Positions 8,595 to 17,437 of a stretch of 64,000 nucleotides of DNA are shown here, piece after piece (position 1 is the first letter of the stretch; each line of letters opens with the position of its first letter). The stretch covers positions 62,001 through 126,000 of the forward strand of contig NZ_QNRT01000006.1 of the NCBI RefSeq assembly GCF_003315245.1. The letters run 5' to 3'. Source of the stretch: Arenicella xantha. Lineage in GTDB: Bacteria; Pseudomonadota; Gammaproteobacteria; Arenicellales; Arenicellaceae. Below the pieces are notes generated by a model. The model ran no database searches. It had not been told where the DNA came from and saw only the letters and a program-made list of their open reading frames with translations. Both the position numbers and the translations under genes were made by a program.

Positions 8595-9833
8595 ATGGGA
8601 AATGATATGACTATGAATCTCGGCGTCACCGATCGGCTACAACCTATCCTTGATAAAGTAACTCGCTTAATGCAGGAAGAAATACTGGCAGCCGATGTCG
8701 AATTTCACGAAGAAGTTGGCAAAGCCGGCGACCGCTTCACCATGACAGCGCGCCAGCACGAAATTTTAGACAACCTTCAAGCCAAAGCTCGAGCGCAAGA
8801 TCTTTGGAATTTTTGGTTAACAGACTCCAAGCGCGGCTATGGTCTATCAACGGTTGAGTATGCTCACCTAGCCGAACAAATGGGTTGGTGTGTGCTTGGC
8901 CCACAAGTATTCAATTGCTCGGCACCGGATACCGGCAACATGGAAGTATTAGAACGCTACGGCACTGAAGAGCATAAAAAACAATGGCTTGAGCCACTTC
9001 TTGAAAGTAAAATCCGATCTGCATATTTGATGACTGAGCCGGATGTCGCCTCCTCTGATGCTACCAATTTAAAGTTTAGCGCCGTGCGTGATGGCGATGA
9101 ATGGGTATTCAATGGCGAAAAATATTGGTCATCTGGTGCTGGTGATGAACGCTGCAAAGTCTATATTTTGATGGCACGCACCGCTGGCGATGAAGCGCCA
9201 CGTCATTCACAGCATTCAATGTTTGTGGTTCCTGCCGATGCCCCTGGTATTAAATCATTACGCGCCATGACTGTGTTTGGTCATGATGACGCACCACACG
9301 GCCATTTACACCTGCGCTTTGAAAACGTTCGCGTACCGGCATCAGCCTTACTACTTGGCGAAGGTCGTGGTTTTGAAGTCAGCCAAGGTCGCTTAGGCCC
9401 AGGACGAATCCATCACTGCATGCGTGCCATTGGACAAGCTGAGCGTGCACTCCAACTAATGTGTAAACGATCATTAAACCGAACTGCGTTTGGCCGCCCG
9501 TTAGCCAAGCTCGGAGCTAATTATGACATTATCGCCGACTGCCGAATTGCCATTGAGCAGGCGCGTCTATTATGCCTAAAAGCGGCTTGGATGATGGATC
9601 AAGGTGACCCGCAGGCCGCAGCGCCGTACATCTCTCAAATCAAGGTTGTAGCCCCGAATATGGCGCTCAAGGTTATTGATGAAGCAATGCAAATGTTCGG
9701 TGGTACTGGCGTGTCGCAAGACACACCGCTGGCGGATATGTATGCGCAAATGCGTACGCTACGCTTTGCTGATGGTCCAGATGCGGTACACCGCATGCAA
9801 GTAGCTCGTAAAGAACTTGCGGCCTACCGATAA
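8595..9833 (+). CDS. Acyl-CoA dehydrogenase, ACAD10/11-like
   Basis: A 412-residue flavoenzyme for the first step of fatty acyl-CoA beta-oxidation. The FAD/substrate motif Y-L-M-T-E-P-D-V-A-S-S-D lies near residues 140-151. R-L-G-P-G-R-I-H-H-C-M-R near 258-269 and M-Q-M-F-G-G-T-G-V-S near 367-376 are also typical. The C-terminal segment A-D-G-P-D-A-V-H carries Asp where classical dehydrogenases carry the catalytic Glu, as in ACAD10/11-type enzymes. In-frame ATGs at 8595, 8607 and 8613 make the start uncertain by a few residues. The gene is convergent with the sulfotransferase-like gene. Confidence 0.88.
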   Translation: MGNDMTMNLGVTDRLQPILDKVTRLMQEEILAADVEFHEEVGKAGDRFTMTARQHEILDNLQAKARAQDLWNFWLTDSKRGYGLSTVEYAHLAEQMGWCVLGPQVFNCSAPDTGNMEVLERYGTEEHKKQWLEPLLESKIRSAYLMTEPDVASSDATNLKFSAVRDGDEWVFNGEKYWSSGAGDERCKVYILMARTAGDEAPRHSQHSMFVVPADAPGIKSLRAMTVFGHDDAPHGHLHLRFENVRVPASALLLGEGRGFEVSQGRLGPGRIHHCMRAIGQAERALQLMCKRSLNRTAFGRPLAKLGANYDIIADCRIAIEQARLLCLKAAWMMDQGDPQAAAPYISQIKVVAPNMALKVIDEAMQMFGGTGVSQDTPLADMYAQMRTLRFADGPDAVHRMQVARKELAAYR

Positions 9834-9889
9834 GCCGGCAATGAAAACAAGCAACGAAAGCCGCTAACTAACCACAGCCAACCAATACT

Positions 9890-9916
9890 AAGCCGACGCT
9901 AAAATGGCGCCGGCTT
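9890..9916. terminator. Hairpin between convergent genes
   Basis: AAGCCGACGC at 9890-9899 pairs with GCGCCGGCTT at 9907-9916 with one mismatch and a seven-base loop. The stem contains the stop codon of the minus-strand sulfotransferase-like gene. With GTTT after it on the plus strand, it is a plausible but T-poor terminator for the acyl-CoA dehydrogenase gene. Confidence 0.55.
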
Positions 9917-10774
9917 GTTTCGGCTGACACCGAGTTCCTCACTTTGGCGCTCGACGTAAGCGTAAGCGGCCTTCCAGTCATCCGCGAAATACTCGCGGAT
10001 GGCTTGGACATGCGAATCAATTAGCAGCGGCTCGTCGTTGAGCCAGCTGTCTGGTGCAAAGCGAATCAAGCGCATCATAATGCCTGACACACGCACCATC
10101 ACCTTCTCCTTCATGCGTTTCACAAACGTGTAGTCCTCAATACCCGTGCCAATTAGCCGAGCATGATCATCTTCTGGCGATAAGGCTTTTTCTGCAAACT
10201 GTCGACGCAAACGCAACTGCTTGTCGCTATACGATTTATGCACCGCACGATGACTCAACTTGGCTTTATCAACGCCACATTGCAGCGCGCTACACAAGGT
10301 GTCGATGTAGAAATCGGGGTCAGCAATATAATCTTCAAAAATAAGCACAATTGGCTTCTGACCGGTGACCTTTTCTACGTGTTCAAACAAACGCATATAA
10401 GTAAAGTCTTCTACTTTGCGCACGCCATTATTGGTTTCCAAATCTAGAAACTTATCAAATCGAAAAGTGTGCCCATTCTTTGCGTACAAGCGATAAGTTG
10501 ATGCCGCAAGTACATCGTGACGACGCAACGAGATAATAATGCGACTACCAAATATCTCATGTACACGATCCACACGATCGAAAATAAACTCCCCTGCTTC
10601 GCGCGACATTAGAATCTTGTCGCCACGAAACCGGCGTTTCTCGCTCTCGCGCACGCGGAAGTTATTTCTTGGAATGTACTGTAAGCCAGTCAGCGCCGGA
10701 AACACCGTCTTTTGCAAAAAGGTAGAGGCGGCTCGAGCATAGCCAATGTGGAAAAACGTTTCAGGTGCCGACAT
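9899..10774 (-). CDS. Sulfotransferase-like P-loop protein
   Basis: A 291-residue cytosolic protein that resembles PAPS-dependent sulfotransferases. Near the N-terminus, F-F-H-I-G-Y-A-R-A-A-S-T-F-L (about residues 7-20) fits a divergent 5'-phosphosulfate-binding loop. R-I-I-I-S-L-R-R-H-D-V-L-A-A-S (about 78-92) fits the 3'-phosphate-binding strand, where R and S are expected. The acceptor is unknown and no glycan or sulfate-activation genes are adjacent. The loop lacks the usual Gly-Thr pair, so activity needs testing. Confidence 0.65.
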   Translation of the reverse strand: MSAPETFFHIGYARAASTFLQKTVFPALTGLQYIPRNNFRVRESEKRRFRGDKILMSREAGEFIFDRVDRVHEIFGSRIIISLRRHDVLAASTYRLYAKNGHTFRFDKFLDLETNNGVRKVEDFTYMRLFEHVEKVTGQKPIVLIFEDYIADPDFYIDTLCSALQCGVDKAKLSHRAVHKSYSDKQLRLRRQFAEKALSPEDDHARLIGTGIEDYTFVKRMKEKVMVRVSGIMMRLIRFAPDSWLNDEPLLIDSHVQAIREYFADDWKAAYAYVERQSEELGVSRNKPAPF

Positions 10775-10900
10775 AAACTTAAAATAGGGTTAACGAGGAT
10801 GACTCAAGCTGATTGCATTAAGCCGATCACTCAGACTGGTTCAAATAAGTGCGCGCGATTATAGCGGTTCACTGACGTACTGCACAGCGTAAAACAACCG

Positions 10901-12331
10901 CTATTCTTCTGGTTCAAGCTCACCAATCACTGCCACGCCGCGCTTTAACTCGACCTCATCACGCTGATGAAGATCATAAAACCGAATGATATCGGTAAAA
11001 ATCTGCACCCGGTCAACGTAATGCTTGGCTTGCCCACCCTTACTAAACGGTTCACCGTAAAGTGTCGGCAGCACCTCACGAACGCTGCGCCACTTTGTGT
11101 TGTCGAGACCACGTTTTTTCGCTTCATGATACGCATTACGAATATGCTTTAAACCCGCGTTATAAGCGCCAATTGCAAACCAAGTTCGCTCCGGCTCCTT
11201 AATGTCGTCCGGTAACTGGGCTTTTAGCTCGCGTACATAGCGTGCTGCCGCATCAATACTCTGCGACATATCCAACCGATCATCGACACCTAAAGAACGC
11301 GCGGTTTCAGTGGTAAGCTGCATAATTCCGCGCACACCGGTGGGCGATTTTGCTTCGTTCGACCAACGCGATTCCTGATACGCCATCGCGGCTAAAAGCT
11401 GCCAATCTAAGCGTCCACGTCGCGCGGCCTTACGAAACGCGAACTCATATTCAGGAAACTCCGTTTTAATTTTTCGATGAATCGCCAACACATCATAAGT
11501 AGACAAACGGTTTGGCGACTTAAAGTAGCTGGTAGCCAGCTTATTCGGCAACTTACGTTCCAGCGCGCCTTCTAAAAACAGGTTGATTCGCTCCAGTAAC
11601 GCCGAGTCATACCGCTTGGGCAGCGCCCACACGACGCCCACCTTCTCCGGCAAAATAAAACTCCGGTTTAAGTACGGCATATAGTGCTTGGCGTTCAGCG
11701 CCCGATAATTGGTACTCAAAACGAATCGTTCTTCGCCCATATCGACTGCCGCGAATAAGTCATATTCAGATCGATAGTCATCCACCAAATTCAGTGCTTC
11801 GAGTTCCTTTAGTTGGTAGTAACGTGCGCCGGCTAAAATCTCCGCTCCTTGCAGGTCTTTAAGATTCTTCGGGCGTTGCGTGCCGCGTTTATAAATCACT
11901 GTGGTCTTAGCCTGATACCACGGAATCGTCGGCTGGCTAACACGATGGACAAAGGGCGAGTCGAGTATGCCACCAACTGCAATATCGCCAGCGCCACTAC
12001 TCAGTAAGGTAAAAAGCTCGCCATAGGGCACCACATCAAGCGAGAGCGTAACGCCCAAGTCGTTTGCCAACTCCGACAACATGTCATACTCAAAGCCAAA
12101 ATGCTGTCGGTTCAACATATACTGCGAATCCGGTTCGTCGGCTATCAATACTCGCAGCTCGCCACTTGCAATGACTTGATCAAGTGACTGCGACTGTGGT
12201 CTCAAATAATACTGAACCGCCGCCAGAAAAATCAGCGCGGACACCAGAATAAGTTCCACATGGCGAAAGAAAAAACGAATCGCGCTTTCCGCCAGACGAA
12301 ACATCTGAGATATAACATTTTTAATTCGCAT
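10901..12331 (-). CDS. mltF: Membrane-bound lytic murein transglycosylase F
   Basis: An inner-membrane-anchored enzyme that cleaves peptidoglycan glycan strands with 1,6-anhydro product formation. An N-terminal membrane helix (H-V-E-L-I-L onward) is followed by a periplasmic solute-binding-like domain beginning at G-E-L-R-V-L. The C-terminal half is an SLT catalytic domain with A-M-A-Y-Q-E-S-R-W; the catalytic Glu is about residue 320 from this start. G-V-R-G-I-M-Q-L-T and A-I-G-A-Y-N-A-G-L-K-H-I complete the SLT motifs. I used the ATG at 12331; a TTG at 12367 adds 12 residues. Neither has a strong ribosome site. Confidence 0.9.
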   Translation of the reverse strand: MRIKNVISQMFRLAESAIRFFFRHVELILVSALIFLAAVQYYLRPQSQSLDQVIASGELRVLIADEPDSQYMLNRQHFGFEYDMLSELANDLGVTLSLDVVPYGELFTLLSSGAGDIAVGGILDSPFVHRVSQPTIPWYQAKTTVIYKRGTQRPKNLKDLQGAEILAGARYYQLKELEALNLVDDYRSEYDLFAAVDMGEERFVLSTNYRALNAKHYMPYLNRSFILPEKVGVVWALPKRYDSALLERINLFLEGALERKLPNKLATSYFKSPNRLSTYDVLAIHRKIKTEFPEYEFAFRKAARRGRLDWQLLAAMAYQESRWSNEAKSPTGVRGIMQLTTETARSLGVDDRLDMSQSIDAAARYVRELKAQLPDDIKEPERTWFAIGAYNAGLKHIRNAYHEAKKRGLDNTKWRSVREVLPTLYGEPFSKGGQAKHYVDRVQIFTDIIRFYDLHQRDEVELKRGVAVIGELEPEE

Positions 12332-12573
12332 AAACAGCAGAATAGCGATTAGTCTAAAGAGTCGCAATAAGCAATTGAACCGCGCTCGATTCTGGTTTAT
12401 CCTGCGCCCCGTTCCATCGTTGCACAGCGCATGCTGACCGTATGCAAACTATCGCAACGCGTAGCACTAAAAACAGCAAAGCGCTGGACGCGCTGCGTTA
12501 GGTACATGTAATAATGTGCTGTCAAAAGGGAGAAAAATGAGCGAAAGGTAAGCCCTTTCCTCAACCTAGAATC

Positions 12574-12986
<413 letters not shown>

Positions 12987-13751
12987 GTGAGAACAATAAA
13001 GGGATTTTGCTGTGTGGCGGTGTTGACCTTGGTACCGTTCAGTTTGGTGAAAGCAGAGACGGATTATGCAGCTTACAGCAGAAAAGGGTTTGATGAGTGT
13101 TTTGATAAAACACTCTCCGGTGAAAAAATAGTAGTACCTTGTGAGCAACCGTCTCCGGAGATGACTCCAGCCGAGATCCAAGAATCTATCGACCAATTTA
13201 GATCATTTGAGGACAGCGACCTTGTCGAGGCTGTTTTTGAGGCAGCTCTGAAGCGGGATGCCCTACCTAAGACCGAAAGCCCTTTTGGTCAAAAAATCAA
13301 ACCTAACGAAAGCGCAAAACAAAAATCGATTCGCATAGAAAGGATTCGAAAACACTTTCAATTTCAGTCTCAGTTTAAGCCCGAAGTCGCTCAAAAAATG
13401 GGAGGAATACGAGACGGCTTGTACTTTGTAAGATTGGTTTTTGTAAACGATGCGGATTTCCCGCCGAAGTATTCCAGAAATCCTGTGTTTATAGAAAACC
13501 AAACAGAAGAATTTGCAGTAAGTTGGAAGGAAACTATATTCACACACTACCTAAAAAGTGACTATGAAAAATTTACTCCTGAGCTCGGAGCCATAGGGGA
13601 GTTTGTTGTTATGACAGTTTTGCTTCGTGGTAGTAATGATTTGCAGCAGATCGTTACGGGTCAGCCTCTACACACAATTTCGCATATCGGCACACCTGTA
13701 TCGAATGATTTCGATGACAGCAGTTATCTCCCCTCAAAAATAAAAGAATAG
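12987..13751 (+). CDS. Hypothetical exported protein
   Basis: A 254-residue protein that I do not recognise. A GTG start at 12987 is preceded by AGGA at good spacing. Residues 1-23 form a signal peptide (basic start, hydrophobic core, V-K-A-E). Two cysteines near residues 37 and 51 could form a disulfide. The middle is strongly charged (E/K/R), and the C-terminal third (G-L-Y-F-V-R-L-V-F-V-N and F-V-V-M-T-V-L-L-R-G) looks like beta strands. No enzyme motif is visible. It is probably periplasmic or secreted and stands alone. Confidence 0.6.
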   Translation: MRTIKGFCCVAVLTLVPFSLVKAETDYAAYSRKGFDECFDKTLSGEKIVVPCEQPSPEMTPAEIQESIDQFRSFEDSDLVEAVFEAALKRDALPKTESPFGQKIKPNESAKQKSIRIERIRKHFQFQSQFKPEVAQKMGGIRDGLYFVRLVFVNDADFPPKYSRNPVFIENQTEEFAVSWKETIFTHYLKSDYEKFTPELGAIGEFVVMTVLLRGSNDLQQIVTGQPLHTISHIGTPVSNDFDDSSYLPSKIKE

Positions 13752-13830
13752 GAGGTAGAGATAAGGCTCCTTCCGGTTTTCATCGGGTAGCGCTCGCCAT
13801 CTCAATGGTGACTGTTAGTCACGCAGCGTC

Positions 13831-13857
13831 AGCAAACAATGAGCAGCAAACAATGAG
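13831..13857. repeat. 14-bp direct duplication
   Basis: AGCAAACAATGAGC is followed at once by AGCAAACAATGAG, abutting the REP-like element that starts at 13857. It is another member of the short tandem duplications seen near gene ends in this window. Confidence 0.8.
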
Positions 13858-13920
13858 GGTCAAGTCTTTGATTTAGGATCAAGGCATTCATAGATCAAAG
13901 ATCTGACCCGCTATATTTCC
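13857..13920. repeat. REP-like element, copy 1
   Basis: An imperfect inverted repeat: GGGTCAAGTCTTTGAT at the left pairs with ATCAAAGATCTGACCC at the right, two mismatches, followed by GCTATATTTCC. The same layout, including the trailing TATATTTCC, recurs at 22525-22586, and partial copies lie near 12829 and 16944. A REP-associated transposase gene at 28886 could be the source, though the link is inferred. It sits downstream of the hypothetical exported protein gene. Confidence 0.75.
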
Positions 13921-14076
13921 CTATATTCCCGAATTTAACGGTGGTTGGCCAAGTCAGATCAAATTTCTATCAGGAGTACCCGTGGTACTTTAGCTTGGTC
14001 TCTCTAACAACAGCTCTAAGCGTCCGAGAACCTACAAAATTCGATGTAGAACCTAATCTTGCGATCGTAGGTCATA

Positions 14077-14634
14077 TTAGAGGCGTTCCGCTGGCATTTC
14101 TATTATCTTCTCCTTACTCTGTTCTGTACCGCGTAATTCTTCACTTCGAAAATTCACCGGCGGGCCAACTTGTATCGGCACCGAAAAACTGCGGCTCCTA
14201 AGTCCATTACCCTGTGCATCAAACTCTTTTGCTGTGACGTTCAGATAAAAAAGGCCATTGGTCGTAGTTTGTACCTGTGCATTCAAATCGCTTGATGTGG
14301 AAGGCAGGTCGATCACAAATAACGGAGCATTCATAAGCGTCATTCCTGTGTCTGCGTTCATTTCAATGCGAAGCTGACCTTCCGATTTATTAGACCTAAA
14401 AGCCAAATTCACGTTAATGGTCTCCCCCGCTGTAATAGTTTCTTGGACTTGATAAGTTAACGCAATCGATGCACCTGGCTTACCATGATTGACCTCAATA
14501 GTATGAACTTTCATAGGCACTGGTTCAGCCACTTGCTGGGGTACGGTAAGTTTCGGTTCATTGATGCCCGCATTCACTGCCAGCATTGAACTGCAAAACA
14601 CCGTAAAAACTGAGGTAATAATAATTTTTCGCAT
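14077..14634 (-). CDS. Exported beta-rich protein of unknown function
   Basis: A 185-residue protein with a signal peptide at residues 1-22 (hydrophobic core ending A-V-N-A-G). The remainder lacks cysteines and alternates hydrophobic and polar residues as in an immunoglobulin-like beta sandwich; segments such as I-A-L-T-Y-Q-V and F-Y-L-N-V-T-A are typical strands. It starts 18 bases after the metalloprotease stop, so the two are very probably co-transcribed. It could be an accessory, inhibitor or chaperone of that protease, which is inference only. Confidence 0.6.
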   Translation of the reverse strand: MRKIIITSVFTVFCSSMLAVNAGINEPKLTVPQQVAEPVPMKVHTIEVNHGKPGASIALTYQVQETITAGETINVNLAFRSNKSEGQLRIEMNADTGMTLMNAPLFVIDLPSTSSDLNAQVQTTTNGLFYLNVTAKEFDAQGNGLRSRSFSVPIQVGPPVNFRSEELRGTEQSKEKIIEMPAERL

Positions 14635-14652
14635 CCGGGTCTCCTCGTGCGG

Positions 14653-16656
14653 TTAAGGTGCAATATCAAGGTAAACATCAAAACAAGCCGTTCCGGCGGT
14701 TACATTATGGTTTTCAATATTGTAATCGGTTATGGTCAACACATAGTCACCTGCGCTCAACAGTCCGTCTGCGTACTCACGATCCACGTCAGCAGTAGAG
14801 CCTGTAAATTTCGACACTCCATTTTGTACCACTTCAAATTCAGGATCGGTATCTCCGTAGCTGATGCCGCTCTGTTCCACGAACACAGAGACGTATTCAC
14901 TGGATGCCAGACTAAAAGTCAAATACCGGTAATTTGACAACTTATTACTGTCGCCTCCGTTGTTGAATGCCGTTGTGGTACACAGATTGACTATGTTGGC
15001 GATGCCGGCGGTGATCGGTGTATAGATAGGTAAAACATTACTGAGGTCAGATGCGTTGTTGGTTTCGCTTGAGCCTGTATCGTCAATAGTCGAGCCGACA
15101 ATAGATTGGCCGCTGACTACCGAACTAATCGCAACGGCTTGTCCAGGAACGTAGTCTTTCAATTCACTAATAAAAGAGAATATGCTGGTGTGTACGGCGG
15201 TGTTTTTCTGACCATTTACCAGCACAGTATAAATTGGCTCTAAGCCTAATGTGACAGCGTCAACTCCGTCATCAACATTGTCGTACAAATCATACAAAAT
15301 CGACTGTACACTGCCCTCGCTATACCAACCAGGGTTACCCCAAGTATTGCTCTCCACATCTATGACAAAGCCTTCAGCCTGATTATTACCGGATGTATCT
15401 ATGTAAATTGGATCATCAAATACCATACCAGATAAGGCATTACCGAAGCCTTCTCCAAAAGCGACTCGCATATCTAGCCGGTCATTATCGCCATGACCAC
15501 CGCCGGGGCTATCAGAGCGAGACAACTTATCTTCAAAATAGTGCCCCCATTCGTGCACAATAATATGACCGTCGAATTCGTCTGTATCACTGTTTTCCTT
15601 ACCGAGGATATAGAGATTGCCATCACCATAGAAGGATGTGCCGATAGCACCAGAAGAAAGGTTTTGTGGGCTGGTAGGCGCATTATTAATGCTCCAATTA
15701 GCCACCAAAGGAGGAAAAGATACGACAGGGTCCACCGCAATAATATCGCCCATTGCTTCATAAATAGAGTCCAGAATGGCAAATGGCGCTGATGCTCGGA
15801 TACTGTTATACGAACTACCACCCCAACCAGATGGCGCATTCAGGTTTCTATTCCCTGTGCCAGTCACTAAGCTGGCCGATGTTTCAGCCAGAGTATAAAG
15901 CGCGTTAGAACTGGTGTTGTCGACTACTTTTACATCATAGACAGCTCCGCTAGTGCTAAGCAATTCAGCACGAACACGCAATTTGACCAAGCCGTTTTGC
16001 GTCAAATCAAAGGCAAACTGACCTGTTGCGTCGGTCACGCTGGTCTGCAACACCGCATTCGTATTATCCAAAAGCTCAATGGTCGCAAAACGCGCAGGCT
16101 TCTGCACTATGCTGGCAAAGTCCAATGCAACTGGTGTCGACGTGGCGGGTATTCTGTCATAAGTTATGGTGCCACTCAGTGAGATAGTTCCAGTTACAAA
16201 TGTCAAAGCGACGGTAGCCGTATCGCTACCCTGAGCATTCGCCGCAAGGATTGTGAATGTAGTTTCTGACTGCGCTCCGATTGGAGTTCCACTAATTTCA
16301 CAGGTTTTCATATCAGCCGATATCTGCAAACTCAGGCCCGCAGGCAAAGGCGGCGAAACCGTACAGCTGGTAAGCGTTGTACCACCAGTGTTGTTGAACT
16401 GTAGCGTTGGAATTGGCGCAGTGGTGCTGTACGTGATTGATTCCGGAAAATCCAGTAATGAAGGCACACCAGAACCAGCATCATCAAGCAATAAAAGAGC
16501 AGTTATCGCCGAAAGCGCATCCTTACCTTGTTGTCCATACGCAGGCCCATGTACAAAAAACGCTGTCGCAATTAGAGTTAGGGTAATTATTTTGGAAAGA
16601 GGCTTATTCTGGTTTCTCTCAATATCAAGAGCACGTTGTTTTATCATAGCTATCAA
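14653..16656 (-). CDS. Secreted zinc metalloprotease with N-terminal Ig-like domains
   Basis: A 667-residue exported protein. After a signal segment (about residues 23-41), residues 65-155 look like a putative-Ig (He_PIG-type) domain, with P-P-L-P-A-G-L-S-L and I-S-G-T-P. Residues 156-235 resemble a carboxypeptidase-regulatory beta domain. The zinc motif H-E-W-G-H lies at 368-372, with a downstream F-G-E-G-F-G-N segment likely giving the third ligand, as in gluzincins. The C-terminal 100 residues form another beta domain resembling pre-peptidase C-terminal modules. The substrate is unknown. It shares an operon with the small exported protein downstream. Confidence 0.75.
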   Translation of the reverse strand: MIAMIKQRALDIERNQNKPLSKIITLTLIATAFFVHGPAYGQQGKDALSAITALLLLDDAGSGVPSLLDFPESITYSTTAPIPTLQFNNTGGTTLTSCTVSPPLPAGLSLQISADMKTCEISGTPIGAQSETTFTILAANAQGSDTATVALTFVTGTISLSGTITYDRIPATSTPVALDFASIVQKPARFATIELLDNTNAVLQTSVTDATGQFAFDLTQNGLVKLRVRAELLSTSGAVYDVKVVDNTSSNALYTLAETSASLVTGTGNRNLNAPSGWGGSSYNSIRASAPFAILDSIYEAMGDIIAVDPVVSFPPLVANWSINNAPTSPQNLSSGAIGTSFYGDGNLYILGKENSDTDEFDGHIIVHEWGHYFEDKLSRSDSPGGGHGDNDRLDMRVAFGEGFGNALSGMVFDDPIYIDTSGNNQAEGFVIDVESNTWGNPGWYSEGSVQSILYDLYDNVDDGVDAVTLGLEPIYTVLVNGQKNTAVHTSIFSFISELKDYVPGQAVAISSVVSGQSIVGSTIDDTGSSETNNASDLSNVLPIYTPITAGIANIVNLCTTTAFNNGGDSNKLSNYRYLTFSLASSEYVSVFVEQSGISYGDTDPEFEVVQNGVSKFTGSTADVDREYADGLLSAGDYVLTITDYNIENHNVTAGTACFDVYLDIAP

Positions 16657-17095
16657 GGTCCAAGGTTTTTACTAAAGTTTTATACATTGCTGACAAAATT
16701 CAACCCGACGGACTGATTGATTAATGATATATGCGAAAAATGCCTGCTGAATATCGAACGCCACCATATCACCAATTCCAGTACCTGGAAGCATAATCAT
16801 ATATTTTTAGGTATTTAGGTGTGAGGGCTTGCCTTTTGCCTCACGACCAAGCTCCGTCGTGATAGCAAAGCAAGGAGGGTCAGTCTCCTCATCTAGTAAA
16901 TGAGCAGTTAGCGTAAGCTAGCTGCAAAGAGGCTGGCTAGAGGATTATCAGGTCTTTAATTTTAAATGGAGGTCGGTCGTATAACTCGAGAATCAGTACA
17001 TGACCTTATTTCGGAGCAAGGCTCGATGCATCAACGCGATACATTCTGTTGGTTTGCATGATCAGTTTTGTTGACCAGCATCGGTAAGGCAGCGG
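16657..17095. other. Gene-free region with stacked hairpins
   Basis: No open frame is convincing. A perfect 7-bp hairpin, TCACGAC at 16841-16847 with GTCGTGA at 16856-16862, is followed by a GGAG/CTCC stem near 16873-16889. ATTATCAGGTCTTTAATTT at 16944-16962 matches the left end of the REP-like repeats. The region lies upstream of the metalloprotease gene, so the hairpins could be in its leader or end the preceding transcript. I could not match them to a known riboswitch. Confidence 0.45.
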
Positions 17096-17419
17096 CTAGC
17101 TCAAATCAAGGTCACACGCACAATCGATGCCGTTGCCGGTGTCGGTTTCGCGCACGTCGCACAATAGCGCCCCGCGGCTACTTGCTTCGGCGTCGCACGC
17201 CGCTTGACAGCTTGTTGCACCAGAAGCGTTACCCGCCAACGGGCCGCCAACCGTAATATCGGTAACACACATACTGGTTTGTGCGTGAGCCGGTAAAACC
17301 ACCGCGTTGATCAGTGGCTTGCTCCACAATGGTGATAGCACCGCTGCGGCCGAGATACCAACAAGGTGACGGCGGCGACGAATGACTTGTTCTGGGCGTG
17401 CTTTGTTTGAGATCTTCAT
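17096..17419 (-). CDS. Small Tat-type exported cysteine-rich protein
   Basis: A 107-residue protein of unknown function. The N-terminus has an arginine run R-R-R-R-H-L-V-G (residues 14-21) before a moderately hydrophobic stretch and A-H-A-Q near residue 46, like a twin-arginine signal peptide. The short mature part holds six cysteines, near residues 52, 71, 75, 87, 100 and 102, probably forming disulfides. The gene begins 18 bases after the stop of the 1509-residue beta-helix protein gene and is almost certainly in the same transcript. No family match was recognised. Confidence 0.65.
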   Translation of the reverse strand: MKISNKARPEQVIRRRRHLVGISAAAVLSPLWSKPLINAVVLPAHAQTSMCVTDITVGGPLAGNASGATSCQAACDAEASSRGALLCDVRETDTGNGIDCACDLDLS

Positions 17420-17437
17420 TATTATTGTTACTCGTTG

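Noticed and set aside
16841-16962. c-di-GMP (GEMM) riboswitch
   Set aside because: The A-rich and G-rich conserved segments of GEMM are not in the right order on either strand.
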